Assembly (NCBI GenBank): GCA_020629005.1
Contig: JAHDEE010000007.1
Location: 1 to 33,895 of the forward strand
From: Chitinophagales bacterium
GTDB lineage: Bacteria > Bacteroidota > Bacteroidia > Chitinophagales > UBA2359
Reading direction: 5' to 3'
DNA: 33,895 nt
Shown here: piece by piece, positions 17,577 through 26,006 of the stretch
Numbering within the stretch: the stretch's first letter is position 1
Layout: the number at the start of each line of letters is the position of its first letter
Program-made: the position numbers and the translations under genes
The notes under the pieces: generated by a model
The model's database searches: none
Seen by the model: only the letters and a program-made list of their open reading frames with translations
Told to the model about the DNA's origin: nothing

Positions 17577-19028
17577 TTACTCCGGTAATAGCCCCTTCAC
17601 TGCTCCTTGCAGCCAATTGATATTTGCAATCTCTCTGGTCTTCTCGATATCTTTCAGCAGTCCCTTGACCGCCTTCTTAAGTTCGCTGTCTTCGATCAAC
17701 TCGCGATTCTGTTGCAAACGGGCTGCCTGCTGAGAAAACTTCAGCAAATTAGAATAGATGGTAACCTGATACTTTGACAATTGTTTGTTTCTCCTCAAAT
17801 AGGTTTTGAAGCTCTTTATCAGCGAAAACAAAGCCTCCGACTCGCGGGTATCAAAATAGATCTTCAGCAACAAGGATCGGACACCAAGACTATAGAATAC
17901 ATTGGAGAAAGCCAATTTATTTAGCAGCTCCTGAGCCTTTGCATAATCGGCTCGCTCATAGAAATAAGCAGCCAAATTATAGGAGTAAGCGTTTGCCCGT
18001 TGTTCTTTCCCCAGATAGTTTTCATACTTGTGTATGAATTCCTCCACCCAATCAAATTCACGCAAACGTAAGCCCACGGTAACTATATTGCGATAGTCAC
18101 TATCCGATATTCTCCCGTTCTCCAATATTAACTGGCTTCCCAACAGTCGTTTATAGAGTCCAAGAAGAGAGGCCAGATAAGCATTATCCCCCTGGTTGAT
18201 ATTTTTGATACAGTAATTCTGAGCATATTTATATAATGCCCTGCCTTCTGCCTTCGAAAAAAAGTGAATTTGGGTGTGCAGCTGTGTCACCAACAAATTA
18301 TAGTGTTTTGGCTCTTCCGGCTCCATCAGCGTCATGAGGACCAAATAATACAAGTAAATCGCCGGAATCTTCTTGTAATATTCCAATTCAGACTCGATTT
18401 CGCGAAGCAGCGGATTTAGCAAACGAGCCTGCAATTGTTTATTGAAAACATTCTTCCGATTAATCATCTCACAGCTAAGACTCAGCTTTAGCGCCAGGTA
18501 ATGATGGTCCAGTTGATTGCTACGCAATTGTAAGCTGCGATCATAATCGGCATCATTACGGTGACTATGCACTTCGTTCAATTCGGTCAGCAATCGATGA
18601 TCATCGTCAAACCATTGTACATCTCTCAGCCCCTTCCTTTTCCTCCGCTTAAAAATCTTCTTGAACCGGGAAAAGAATCGGGAATGCAATTCTCGTTTCT
18701 TTAGCTGCCTAAGCAATAGGCGATCGCCCAACTCCTCTTCTTCCTGCACTTCCAACCAGCAAAGGTACTTCTCAAGATGCTCCAGTAAATCTGAAGCCAG
18801 ATTGCGCAGACTCTCCTCAGAAAAGGCTTTCTCCGGATACAGTTCGGCAAACAACTTTTCCTTTTCAAGATGCTTATCGAATCCGGGACTTTGAGCAATG
18901 ATCAATTCATACAGCCCTAAGAGCTTTTCATGTCTATTAAACAATGGAGACTTCAGGTACTGTAGAAATGACTTCGATTCCTTCTTGTCCAGGGTTTTAA
19001 CTGCCTTCAACAAACTGCTTCGGTACAT
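17577..19028 (-). CDS. Large alpha-helical repeat protein, unknown function (solenoid 2)
   Basis: A 483-residue protein with no signal peptide and no membrane helix. The N-terminus (KTLDKKESKSFLQYLKSPLF followed by NRHEKLLGLYEL) forms a helical cap, and the rest is a run of paired amphipathic helices, for instance NAYSYNLAAYFYERADYAKA with QELLNKLAF, in TPR style. A strongly basic segment, FKKIFKRRKRKG, lies near residue 128 and might bind nucleic acid or membrane. Size and layout match the protein at 13786-15291, though direct identity is low. I know of no defined function for this type, which is common in Saprospira-like genomes as hypothetical proteins. A well-formed promoter lies upstream at 19106-19136. 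Confidence 0.7.
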   Translation of the reverse strand: MYRSSLLKAVKTLDKKESKSFLQYLKSPLFNRHEKLLGLYELIIAQSPGFDKHLEKEKLFAELYPEKAFSEESLRNLASDLLEHLEKYLCWLEVQEEEELGDRLLLRQLKKRELHSRFFSRFKKIFKRRKRKGLRDVQWFDDDHRLLTELNEVHSHRNDADYDRSLQLRSNQLDHHYLALKLSLSCEMINRKNVFNKQLQARLLNPLLREIESELEYYKKIPAIYLYYLVLMTLMEPEEPKHYNLLVTQLHTQIHFFSKAEGRALYKYAQNYCIKNINQGDNAYLASLLGLYKRLLGSQLILENGRISDSDYRNIVTVGLRLREFDWVEEFIHKYENYLGKEQRANAYSYNLAAYFYERADYAKAQELLNKLAFSNVFYSLGVRSLLLKIYFDTRESEALFSLIKSFKTYLRRNKQLSKYQVTIYSNLLKFSQQAARLQQNRELIEDSELKKAVKGLLKDIEKTREIANINWLQGAVKGLLPE

Positions 19029-19105
19029 AGACTTGAATTCGTGTAAACCGGCTGCAAATCAACCATTCCCGGTAAATCAATGTGGGTTTTTGGCTCAGAC
19101 CGGCT

Positions 19106-19136
19106 CAAATTTACAGACTCACATAAGACTATTCAA
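19106..19136 (-). promoter_or_regulatory. Promoter for solenoid 2
   Basis: On the minus strand TTG (19136-19134), a 20-base spacer and TAAATTTG (19113-19106) fit the Bacteroidota consensus. Transcription would start near 19099, giving a 70-base leader. Confidence 0.55.
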
Positions 19137-19242
19137 GTAATCAGCCTACTAAAATTCATTTATTGAGTGTCATAAACACTGAAAATCAAATAATTACACC
19201 CTGCACATGGGTTAACTTTAGCGAGTGCTACTTCTACAAAAG

Positions 19243-19262
19243 TGGCAAAAAGTGTTTTGCCA
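19243..19262. promoter_or_regulatory. Dyad overlapping the -33 element of the cohesin/dockerin-like gene
   Basis: TGGCAAAA and TTTTGCCA form perfect 8-base arms around AGTG. The right arm contains the TTTG used as the -33 element. A protein bound here would block polymerase, so a repressor site is likely. It resembles the GGCAAA-containing palindromes at 5295-5308 and 15357-15386. Confidence 0.45.
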
Positions 19263-19286
19263 AAACAGCACCGTGAGATACATTTG
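19256..19286 (+). promoter_or_regulatory. Promoter for the large T9SS protein
   Basis: TTTG at 19256-19259, exactly 19 bases, and TACATTTG at 19279-19286 form a textbook Bacteroidota promoter. The start would be near 19293, with a 65-base leader to the ATG at 19358. I see nothing else in the 329-base gap. Confidence 0.7.
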
Positions 19287-19357
19287 TAACATAGGCCATG
19301 AACCTTGGTCCACCTTTGACCCAATAACCCTATCTGAGAACTAACAAATTTTGCTTT

Positions 19358-22231
19358 ATGAAGAATCTGATTTCCTTACTTATCCTGACAATTGCCTCTG
19401 TAGTTTTGGCTGACAAGCTACAGGCGAATTGGACCTATCAAAGCTGTGCCAACTTCAGCGCTTCATCGCAGGGTATCCATTTCTATGATGCCAACCATGG
19501 AGCAATCGTAGGCCTGGGTTCAGTCATCTCCTTCACAGACAACGGTGGCTTAACATGGCAAGAGAATTTCGAGCATAACCTTGGAAATTTCTACGACCTA
19601 TGGATGCTCGGAGAGCAAGAAGCCCTAATCGTTGGAGAGCAAGGACTCTTCCACACTACAGATTTCTTCGAAACGCTCAACCCAATAGAACTCTCAGCGG
19701 AAACCCTGAGCCTTTACGATATCGATGCCACCTTTGGCAAATTTGTCATAGGAGGAGAATCCAGCATTTATTATTCTGACGATGGATTTAACTGGACAGG
19801 CAATATAGCTCCACAGGGCTTTGAGGGAATTGCCTACAATAAAGTCCATTGCCAAAGCAATGGGACAGTTACCGCAGTGGGACGCAGCTATTATCCGGGC
19901 AGTGAATCAGAAACTTTTGAAGACTTTCTCATCATCTCCAGTAGCGACCTATTCCAGACCATTACTTACGGAGAGACCGACCTGCCCTTCGTTCTTGATC
20001 CTCCTACTGATCATGTCAACTCCTCAATAATCGCATTGGACTTTTATTCAGACCTAATCGGGTTAGCTGTTTGCGAATCTGACCAAGGCCAGTACTTCCT
20101 GCTAACAAGCGATGGTGGAATTAACTGGTCCCTGCAAAACGCAAATCCTATCAGCAATCAGGTAAAAGATTTGAATATGATTAGTGAGACACGGGCCTAC
20201 ATGGTAGTGCGGGAACCAGAATACCAAAGAGCTGTTGTCTATGAATCTAATGATGCCGGTAGCAGCTGGAACAGTCCTTTTGTTATTCCAGACGGCGCCA
20301 CCGCGGGCGACGACATCAGCTTGTGCTTTGTAGACAATCAAGTAGGTTATGCAGTCGCTGCCGGAACTGGCGATTTTATGGATGTAGAATGCGCCTCAGT
20401 CGTCAAATACGAATTTGGTGCTTGCGGAAACATGATCCAGGAAAGCGCGAGTGCTGGACAAGTCTTTAGTTTTTGCATGGACGAATGCCTCCTTGAGGGC
20501 GCCACAACAGTCAGCATGTTTCCTATCTACTCGGAAGACACCTATACAGATCTGACAAGTTCTGACCTTGGCTGTTTTGAGCTAACTCCCACAAGCACAG
20601 GCACCCTCTTTTTCCAGCTCAACCCCAGTCCCACGGGAGTAATGACCTGGCTCAGCCTGGATGTAAGCGGAGGAGTGGGCAACATAGAAGTGCAAGCAAA
20701 TGACGACTATGAAAACGGACCTGCAATCCCCGAATTAGTGTTGAATGTCCTCGATAATGACTTTGGAGAAAACATCTATATTAGTGACTGGACTGCCGCA
20801 GGACGTGGAACCGTCGAACTCCTGAACGACAACTTCCTGTACACGCTCTTTGACGATTTGACCCTGGGCCCCGATTCCTTTACCTATACGATTACGGATC
20901 TTAATGGAGCAACAGACAGTGCCACCGTATACCTCAATTGGCCACTTAGTACAATCTACGTCACAGAAAACACAGCTATGGAAACCTCGGTGACTGTGAT
21001 CGACCAGTTCGAGCTAGGTGACGAAGAAGCAGTAGCAGACTGGTCCATACCGACCAATGGCTTGATAAACTTCGTCGACGGTGACTTAGTGTACACACCC
21101 AATGGTGGCTTCTTAGGAGTAGATAGTTTTGTCGCTTCCGTGTGCGACTACATGTTTGGAGGTTGCAGACTGTATGACATTACCGTATTTGTCGGTGACT
21201 CGAGTGCTGACTGTGACCCTGATGTCCCTGAAAATTGCGTTTGGCCCGGCGACTGCAACAATGACGGAATCGCCAATAACTACGACTTGTTGAACATAGG
21301 ATTAACAATGAATGCTAGCGGCCCGGGAAGAGCAATCATTTCTCAGGATTGGGAAGGCTTCTATTCTACTGATTGGCCGGAATCTTTAAACGGAAATCTA
21401 AACTACAAGTACAGTGATTGCGATGGAAATGGCCAGGTCAGCCCTTCCGATGTTTCTGCAATCCAAGACAACTATGGACAAGTACATGGAAAGACAGATG
21501 GAATAGAAGACGCCACAGAAGATGACCCGGTGATTAGTCTTCAGCTACCAGAAGGGGCAGATTTTACCAAAGGTAATACAATCGAATTCAGTATTGAACT
21601 GGGTACTGAGGAGATGATTGCAGAGGACATTTACGGACTAGCTTTTACGATAAGCTACGATCCGATACTGATTGAAGCCGGCTCTGTAGCCCTCGATCTA
21701 AGCAGCAGCTGGATGGGCGATGAATCTTCGCTCATCAAACTAGTTAAGGAGTTTCCAAATGAAGGAGAGGGCTATTTAGATCTTGCCATCAGCCGCACTA
21801 ACCAAATGGCATCAAGTGGCTTTGGCACCCTGGGTATTGTCACCTTTGTAACCGACGACATCATAGCCGGCAAGACTGCCGAGGAAATTGTCTTCTCCCT
21901 GGAAATCGACAACCTCAAAGCAATCAATGCGGCTGGAGAGGAGATTACCCTGGCCGCGCAAGGAGATTCAGTAGTAGGAAGTATTTCCAATCTCGTTCCT
22001 GAACAAGCACCAATCGAATTGTACCCTAACCCTGTTGATGCGTTTCTAAATATTGAAAATTCTGAGGGCCAGATTCGAAGCATTCAATTGGTCAATATTA
22101 ACGGCTCGGTGGTTCTGGAAGACAACACAGGAAGCAGCAGCTTAAACCTCAGTGCTTTTGCTGCAGGCTTGTACTGCCTACGACTGGAAACCAATTCAGG
22201 TTATGTCCTGAAAAAGCTCATCATCAAGTAG
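19358..22231 (+). CDS. T9SS-exported modular protein: Asp-box propeller, Ig-like, dockerin-like, cohesin-like
   Basis: A 957-residue protein with a signal peptide (1-23). Residues 25-350 look like a beta-propeller with Asp-box (BNR) motifs: TDNGGLTW (60-67), SDDGFNW (140-146), SDGGINW (251-257) and NDAGSSW (298-304). Residues 445-610 hold two cadherin/VCBS-type Ig-like units (NVLDNDFG, DSFTYTITDLNGATDS, then GFLGVDSFVASV). Residues 630-710 carry two calcium loops, GDCNNDGIANNYD and SDCDGNGQVSPSD, in dockerin type I style. Residues 725-875 resemble a cohesin domain (FTISYDPILIEAGSV). The tail (IELYPNPVDAF to the end) is a T9SS type A sorting domain. It should sit on the cell surface. Adhesion or scaffold roles are inference. 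Confidence 0.83.
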   Translation: MKNLISLLILTIASVVLADKLQANWTYQSCANFSASSQGIHFYDANHGAIVGLGSVISFTDNGGLTWQENFEHNLGNFYDLWMLGEQEALIVGEQGLFHTTDFFETLNPIELSAETLSLYDIDATFGKFVIGGESSIYYSDDGFNWTGNIAPQGFEGIAYNKVHCQSNGTVTAVGRSYYPGSESETFEDFLIISSSDLFQTITYGETDLPFVLDPPTDHVNSSIIALDFYSDLIGLAVCESDQGQYFLLTSDGGINWSLQNANPISNQVKDLNMISETRAYMVVREPEYQRAVVYESNDAGSSWNSPFVIPDGATAGDDISLCFVDNQVGYAVAAGTGDFMDVECASVVKYEFGACGNMIQESASAGQVFSFCMDECLLEGATTVSMFPIYSEDTYTDLTSSDLGCFELTPTSTGTLFFQLNPSPTGVMTWLSLDVSGGVGNIEVQANDDYENGPAIPELVLNVLDNDFGENIYISDWTAAGRGTVELLNDNFLYTLFDDLTLGPDSFTYTITDLNGATDSATVYLNWPLSTIYVTENTAMETSVTVIDQFELGDEEAVADWSIPTNGLINFVDGDLVYTPNGGFLGVDSFVASVCDYMFGGCRLYDITVFVGDSSADCDPDVPENCVWPGDCNNDGIANNYDLLNIGLTMNASGPGRAIISQDWEGFYSTDWPESLNGNLNYKYSDCDGNGQVSPSDVSAIQDNYGQVHGKTDGIEDATEDDPVISLQLPEGADFTKGNTIEFSIELGTEEMIAEDIYGLAFTISYDPILIEAGSVALDLSSSWMGDESSLIKLVKEFPNEGEGYLDLAISRTNQMASSGFGTLGIVTFVTDDIIAGKTAEEIVFSLEIDNLKAINAAGEEITLAAQGDSVVGSISNLVPEQAPIELYPNPVDAFLNIENSEGQIRSIQLVNINGSVVLEDNTGSSSLNLSAFAAGLYCLRLETNSGYVLKKLIIK

Positions 22232-22256
22232 GACAATAAGAGTACTTTATATGATT

Positions 22257-22297
22257 TAGGCCCGGTAGCAGTATTTGCCAACCGGGCCTATTTTTGT
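22257..22297 (+). terminator. Rho-independent terminator
   Basis: TAGGCCCGGT (22257-22266) and ACCGGGCCTA (22281-22290) are perfect arms followed by TTTTTG. It ends the transcript of the large T9SS gene just before the convergent acylase gene. Confidence 0.92.
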
Positions 22298-22315
22298 TCC
22301 CTAGCCGCCTAAGAA

Positions 22316-24664
22316 TCAGAAGTCAGGCAGCAACTCCAGCTTTTGCTTACTTGCTCTCTCCCATTGAGCCTCAGAAAACAATTGTGGCCTGTATTGCCCA
22401 TGCAACCACATGTACACCTGGTCGTTATAGTGCTTACTGGCAACGTTACCTGACTGACCTGGCGGCAAAACTGCCCTGGCACCATCAATATCCCCCATGT
22501 CAATTATGTAGCGATAAGAAGGACCAACGATCTTTCCCCCTAGAGGTTGATCCAGCTGTAAAGAGGAAATCTGGTTTGGGGTATCGGCATCTCCCCCTTG
22601 GGCAAATTTGCCCACATTAAATATTCTGTTCAACGGTCGCTTGCTACCCAGTGTATGCGCAAAGGAAACTGGCCTTGCCTTACCCCAGGCCCAATCGTCC
22701 ATCTGCTTACCCATTTTATGCTGCAAATATTCCACTGCCTGCTCTACACTTACTAGCAGCAAATTTGCTTTGCCTCCTACATTCTCTACCCACCAGTTTT
22801 CAGAATCTCGTAGCAGCTTTAGCAGCACAACTATATTGTTGGAATAAAATTCATTGGTAAGCGATAACTGATCATGGAAGCCCTTTCCTCTAAAAGCATG
22901 AGTCAGCTTTTCCCCCATACCCATGCTATACAAGTTGTACTCAACAAACCAGCAGGTAACCTTATAAATGGTTCCTCCTACTGTACTTGCGTCGAGATCC
23001 CCATCCCAGGCCACCATTCGATCTATTGCGGATTGCACAAATTCATCTTCAGATTGCAAGTCTGTAAAATGAGTGCAAAATTCCTTTCCCGGAATCGAGA
23101 CAAAATCATTTTGCATATCAATACAGTCCTCCACATCGATCAGATCTCGCTCTTCGATCATGTCTTCGATTCGTCTTGCACGAAAACCATTCAAATAGCA
23201 ATCACCAAGGCAGTGAGGGTAGGACTCATCCTGGACCTTGTGATTACAGCTTACAACATAACCACATTCCGGATTCAGGACATGAGGCATTTCCTCATGC
23301 GGAATACTTCCGCACCAATCGTATTCTCCGTTCCATCCTGGAACAGGTATTGCACCATTTCCTTTCTTCCTTACTGGCACTTCGCCAGTCACATAGTAAC
23401 CGATATTTCCATGAACATCAGCATAAACGAGATTTAAAGACGGCGCTTTGATATTTTCGATTGCAGAGGTAAATTCCTCCCAGTTTCTGGCATGATTTAG
23501 CTCAAACCAACCGATCATCAAGGGACAGGATTTCAGAGCGGTGGATTGCAGGGCCACACGCTTGCCCTTTTCCCCGATCACGTCAGATACCACTACCCCG
23601 TGCACGGTATGCACCACAGGCTCTACATGATCCGATCCACCCTTGACTCTAATCACTTCATCAATCACCTGTGGCTTGAGCCACTCGCCCATATATTCGT
23701 ACTCCGTACCTTGCTCATTGAATCGCTCGATAAACAAATCCTCGCAATCGCAATAGGAAAGCGTTGTGCCCCAGGCAATATGATCATTGTGCCCTACCAA
23801 TACAAAGGGCAAGCCCGGCACAGTCGTTCCAGTAACATTTAAGTCACCACATTTCAATTGGTTCTCATACCAGATTGAGGGCACATTCAATAGCAAGTGT
23901 GGATCATTGGCGAGCAATGGAGTGCCCGTTTGGCTGCGATTTCCGGCTATTGCCCAGGCATTGCTGCCCTGCCCCCGTTTCAAGATGGGATCGTCAGCCG
24001 GGTTCAACACATTTACTTCGATACCCTTCTTAATCGTTGTAGGATTTGTCGACTCGTAAAACAAGGCTATTTCATCTGCTGCCACTTCGCTGACTGCTTC
24101 TTCAATGTTTGCACGCACCAATTCCCCTTCCCACCCATGGGAGAGTTGCCAGGACATCAATCTTGCAATTGCCAAAGTATCTGCCGTAGTCCAGACCTCA
24201 GGCTTGTGTTGCAAAACCGAAAACTCTATCGGCAGACTGAACTGATCTGATTCAATGCAAGAGTTGATTCCTGCCACGTAGCTATCCAGCAGTGCAGCCA
24301 TATCTTGCAAATAGTTTTGCAAATCCTCCTGGCCCAAGCGATAGAATCCAATCGTTCGAGCAATTCGATCGGTCGACAAGGCCTCTTTGCCTACAATCTC
24401 TGCCAGCCTGCCAGAAGAGGCTCTTCGTGCAATCTCCATCTGCCAAAGCCGATCCTGTGCATGAACATATCCCTGTGCAAACAACAGGTCGTTCAAATTG
24501 CTGGCCTTGATATGAGGTATCCCCCATTGATCCCTATTGATGACAACCTTTCCAGCTAAACCCTTGCAAAGTAACTCCCCTTCAGTCTGGGGTAGACGCT
24601 TCTTTGCCATATAAGAAGTACCGCCTTTACCCAGCCCTCCCAAAATATCTTTCCAAACCGACAT
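22316..24664 (-). CDS. Penicillin-acylase family N-terminal-nucleophile hydrolase
   Basis: From ATG 24664 the protein has 782 residues. The A-chain part carries VVINRDQWGIPHIKASNLND and AQGYVHAQDRLWQMEI, with RASSGRLAEIVG. Then GQGSNAWAIAG marks the autocatalytic cut that frees the nucleophile (Ser234), followed by TPLLANDPHL, and GHNDHIAWGTT with NVTGTTVPGLPFVLVG. This is the order of family S45 Ntn hydrolases that split amide bonds of acyl groups such as penicillins or homoserine lactones. No signal peptide is seen, so it may be cytoplasmic, whereas many relatives are periplasmic. The TTG at 24688 lies in a -7 box and is rejected as start. The substrate is unknown; quorum-signal or siderophore acyl groups are possible. 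Confidence 0.9.
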   Translation of the reverse strand: MSVWKDILGGLGKGGTSYMAKKRLPQTEGELLCKGLAGKVVINRDQWGIPHIKASNLNDLLFAQGYVHAQDRLWQMEIARRASSGRLAEIVGKEALSTDRIARTIGFYRLGQEDLQNYLQDMAALLDSYVAGINSCIESDQFSLPIEFSVLQHKPEVWTTADTLAIARLMSWQLSHGWEGELVRANIEEAVSEVAADEIALFYESTNPTTIKKGIEVNVLNPADDPILKRGQGSNAWAIAGNRSQTGTPLLANDPHLLLNVPSIWYENQLKCGDLNVTGTTVPGLPFVLVGHNDHIAWGTTLSYCDCEDLFIERFNEQGTEYEYMGEWLKPQVIDEVIRVKGGSDHVEPVVHTVHGVVVSDVIGEKGKRVALQSTALKSCPLMIGWFELNHARNWEEFTSAIENIKAPSLNLVYADVHGNIGYYVTGEVPVRKKGNGAIPVPGWNGEYDWCGSIPHEEMPHVLNPECGYVVSCNHKVQDESYPHCLGDCYLNGFRARRIEDMIEERDLIDVEDCIDMQNDFVSIPGKEFCTHFTDLQSEDEFVQSAIDRMVAWDGDLDASTVGGTIYKVTCWFVEYNLYSMGMGEKLTHAFRGKGFHDQLSLTNEFYSNNIVVLLKLLRDSENWWVENVGGKANLLLVSVEQAVEYLQHKMGKQMDDWAWGKARPVSFAHTLGSKRPLNRIFNVGKFAQGGDADTPNQISSLQLDQPLGGKIVGPSYRYIIDMGDIDGARAVLPPGQSGNVASKHYNDQVYMWLHGQYRPQLFSEAQWERASKQKLELLPDF

Positions 24665-24685
24665 ATCGTGCTCTTTGATTCGGGC

Positions 24686-24693
24686 CAAAAATA
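24686..24693 (-). promoter_or_regulatory. Acylase -7 box, sets the start codon
   Basis: TATTTTTG on the minus strand matches TAnnTTTG and includes the TTG that opens the longest acylase frame. Transcription would start near 24680, so ATG 24664 is the first usable codon, with a leader of about 15 bases. Confidence 0.5.
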
Positions 24694-24766
24694 GCTCAAT
24701 AAATCAAATTCACGGCCACCAAATTGAGCAACAGGCACTTAAGCCCGGTATTTTGCAGTATTAACC

Positions 24767-24774
24767 TATATTTG
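24767..24774 (+). promoter_or_regulatory. -7 box of the DUF6427-like gene
   Basis: TATATTTG is an exact TAnnTTTG match, 17 bases before the ATG at 24791, implying a leader of only about 10 bases. The -33 element is unclear; the nearest TTTG is 11 bases upstream. Confidence 0.5.
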
Positions 24775-24790
24775 TGCAAGCCTTGTATTC

Positions 24791-25768
24791 ATGATCAAAT
24801 TTTTAAAGATAGCTTCTTCGGCCAGCGGGCTACTGCTCTTTTTTCTGACCATCCTTCTAAACCTAAATCTCTTTTTCGTTCAATTTGAGCTTGGCTGGCA
24901 ATCCGCCGCTCCATTCGGCAAGCTGCTACAAGTCCCGCTCGAATTTGTCTACAGCTATTCTTACTTGCCAGCGATCTTGCATGTCCTGTTACTTTACCTG
25001 CAATGCCTGTTGATCAACAGCATTTTCGACCTTCAGAAATGGCTGATTCATGGCAGCCACCTGCCCGGCTATTGCTATTTGTTGCTGTTCTCCTTCTTTA
25101 ATGGAGCATTGATGCTAAGCCCAGCCTTTTTTGGAGCTTTCCTGATGCTGCTTTTATTTTACATGGGATTTCGAACCCTAAACTCAAAGAGCTTTATTCC
25201 CGTATTTGACCTGGGATTCTGTCTCTCGCTAGCGAGTCTCCTGTATTTACCCATTCTGCTTTTGAGCCCCGTCGTTTTTGTGCTTTACGCGAGAACCAGA
25301 CAGTTTCTAATGCCGGAATGGATCACAGCCGCCATTGGACTGATTTTGCCGTATTTCTTTGCGCTAAGCTTGTACTTTGTGACAGACAGCCTGCCACAGC
25401 TTGGAGCGCATTTCCTGCCTTCCAATACCTCCTCCTATCTGTTTGCCGGAGGCTATGAATGGTTAAAGATTCTCGTCCTGATGGTGGCGGCTGGTGTTGG
25501 TCTTTACCAAGTGCAAGACAGCTACATGCGACAAGCTATCAAAGTTCGGCAACTGATGATCCTGACAACCAGTTTTCTCTACTGCAGTTTGCTGACAGTG
25601 ATCTTTCCTCCGATCACTGATGTTCAGGTATTGAACCTCATACTGGTTCCGTTGGCCATCATCTTTGCTTACGGTCTGAGTCAAATAGATGATTTCAAGA
25701 TTCCCGAAATCATCAATGCCAGCCTATTGCTATTGCTCTTTTTCTTCCATCTTGCATTTGTCTTTTAG
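24791..25768 (+). CDS. Polytopic membrane protein, DUF6427-like
   Basis: A 325-residue inner-membrane protein with about 8-10 hydrophobic spans and little else. The spacing of spans, the NLNLFF segment after the first helix, LYLPILLLSPVVFVLYARTR in the middle and ILVPLAIIFAYGLSQI near the end resemble the Bacteroidota family DUF6427, of unknown function. The family name is a tentative match from pattern memory. It stands alone between two promoters; the acylase is divergent and dsbD follows after 238 bases. Confidence 0.6.
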   Translation: MIKFLKIASSASGLLLFFLTILLNLNLFFVQFELGWQSAAPFGKLLQVPLEFVYSYSYLPAILHVLLLYLQCLLINSIFDLQKWLIHGSHLPGYCYLLLFSFFNGALMLSPAFFGAFLMLLLFYMGFRTLNSKSFIPVFDLGFCLSLASLLYLPILLLSPVVFVLYARTRQFLMPEWITAAIGLILPYFFALSLYFVTDSLPQLGAHFLPSNTSSYLFAGGYEWLKILVLMVAAGVGLYQVQDSYMRQAIKVRQLMILTTSFLYCSLLTVIFPPITDVQVLNLILVPLAIIFAYGLSQIDDFKIPEIINASLLLLLFFFHLAFVF

Positions 25769-25808
25769 TCAGCTGGACGATAATACATATCCCGAGGACA
25801 GACAAATG

Positions 25809-25833
25809 TTAACGCTGATTAACGATCATTAAC
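25809..25833. promoter_or_regulatory. Three phased TTAAC repeats upstream of dsbD
   Basis: TTAAC occurs at 25809, 25819 and 25829, each separated by exactly 5 bases, a 10-base period that places all three on one DNA face. The array ends 19 bases before the dsbD -33 element, the place for an activator. No regulator can be named; direct-repeat binders such as LytTR or response regulators are options. Confidence 0.5.
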
Positions 25834-25852
25834 CAGACTTGTGTCCCATTGC

Positions 25853-25884
25853 TTTGCTCTTAGACTGATTTGATCGTAAATTTG
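25853..25884 (+). promoter_or_regulatory. Promoter for dsbD
   Basis: TTTG at 25853-25856, a 20-base spacer and TAAATTTG at 25877-25884 match the consensus. The transcript would start near 25891 with a leader of about 115 bases. The GTG-opened longer frame from 25884 overlaps this box and is rejected. Confidence 0.65.
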
Positions 25885-26006
25885 TGGTGTTGGCCGACTC
25901 AGGGCCTGATTTTATTTTGTTTTCGGAACGAAGGCGACGGAACGCTAATGGCAAAGTGAGTATCATTACTTGCTTTTTATACTGCCAGCTAGCATTAAAT
26001 TCCCAA

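Noticed and set aside
22874-23437. 187-codon plus-strand frame over the acylase
   Set aside because: It is antisense to conserved acylase motifs and resembles no family.
25884-26006. N-terminal extension of DsbD by 41 codons
   Set aside because: It begins inside the -7 box TAAATTTG and would put a signal peptide in the middle of the protein.
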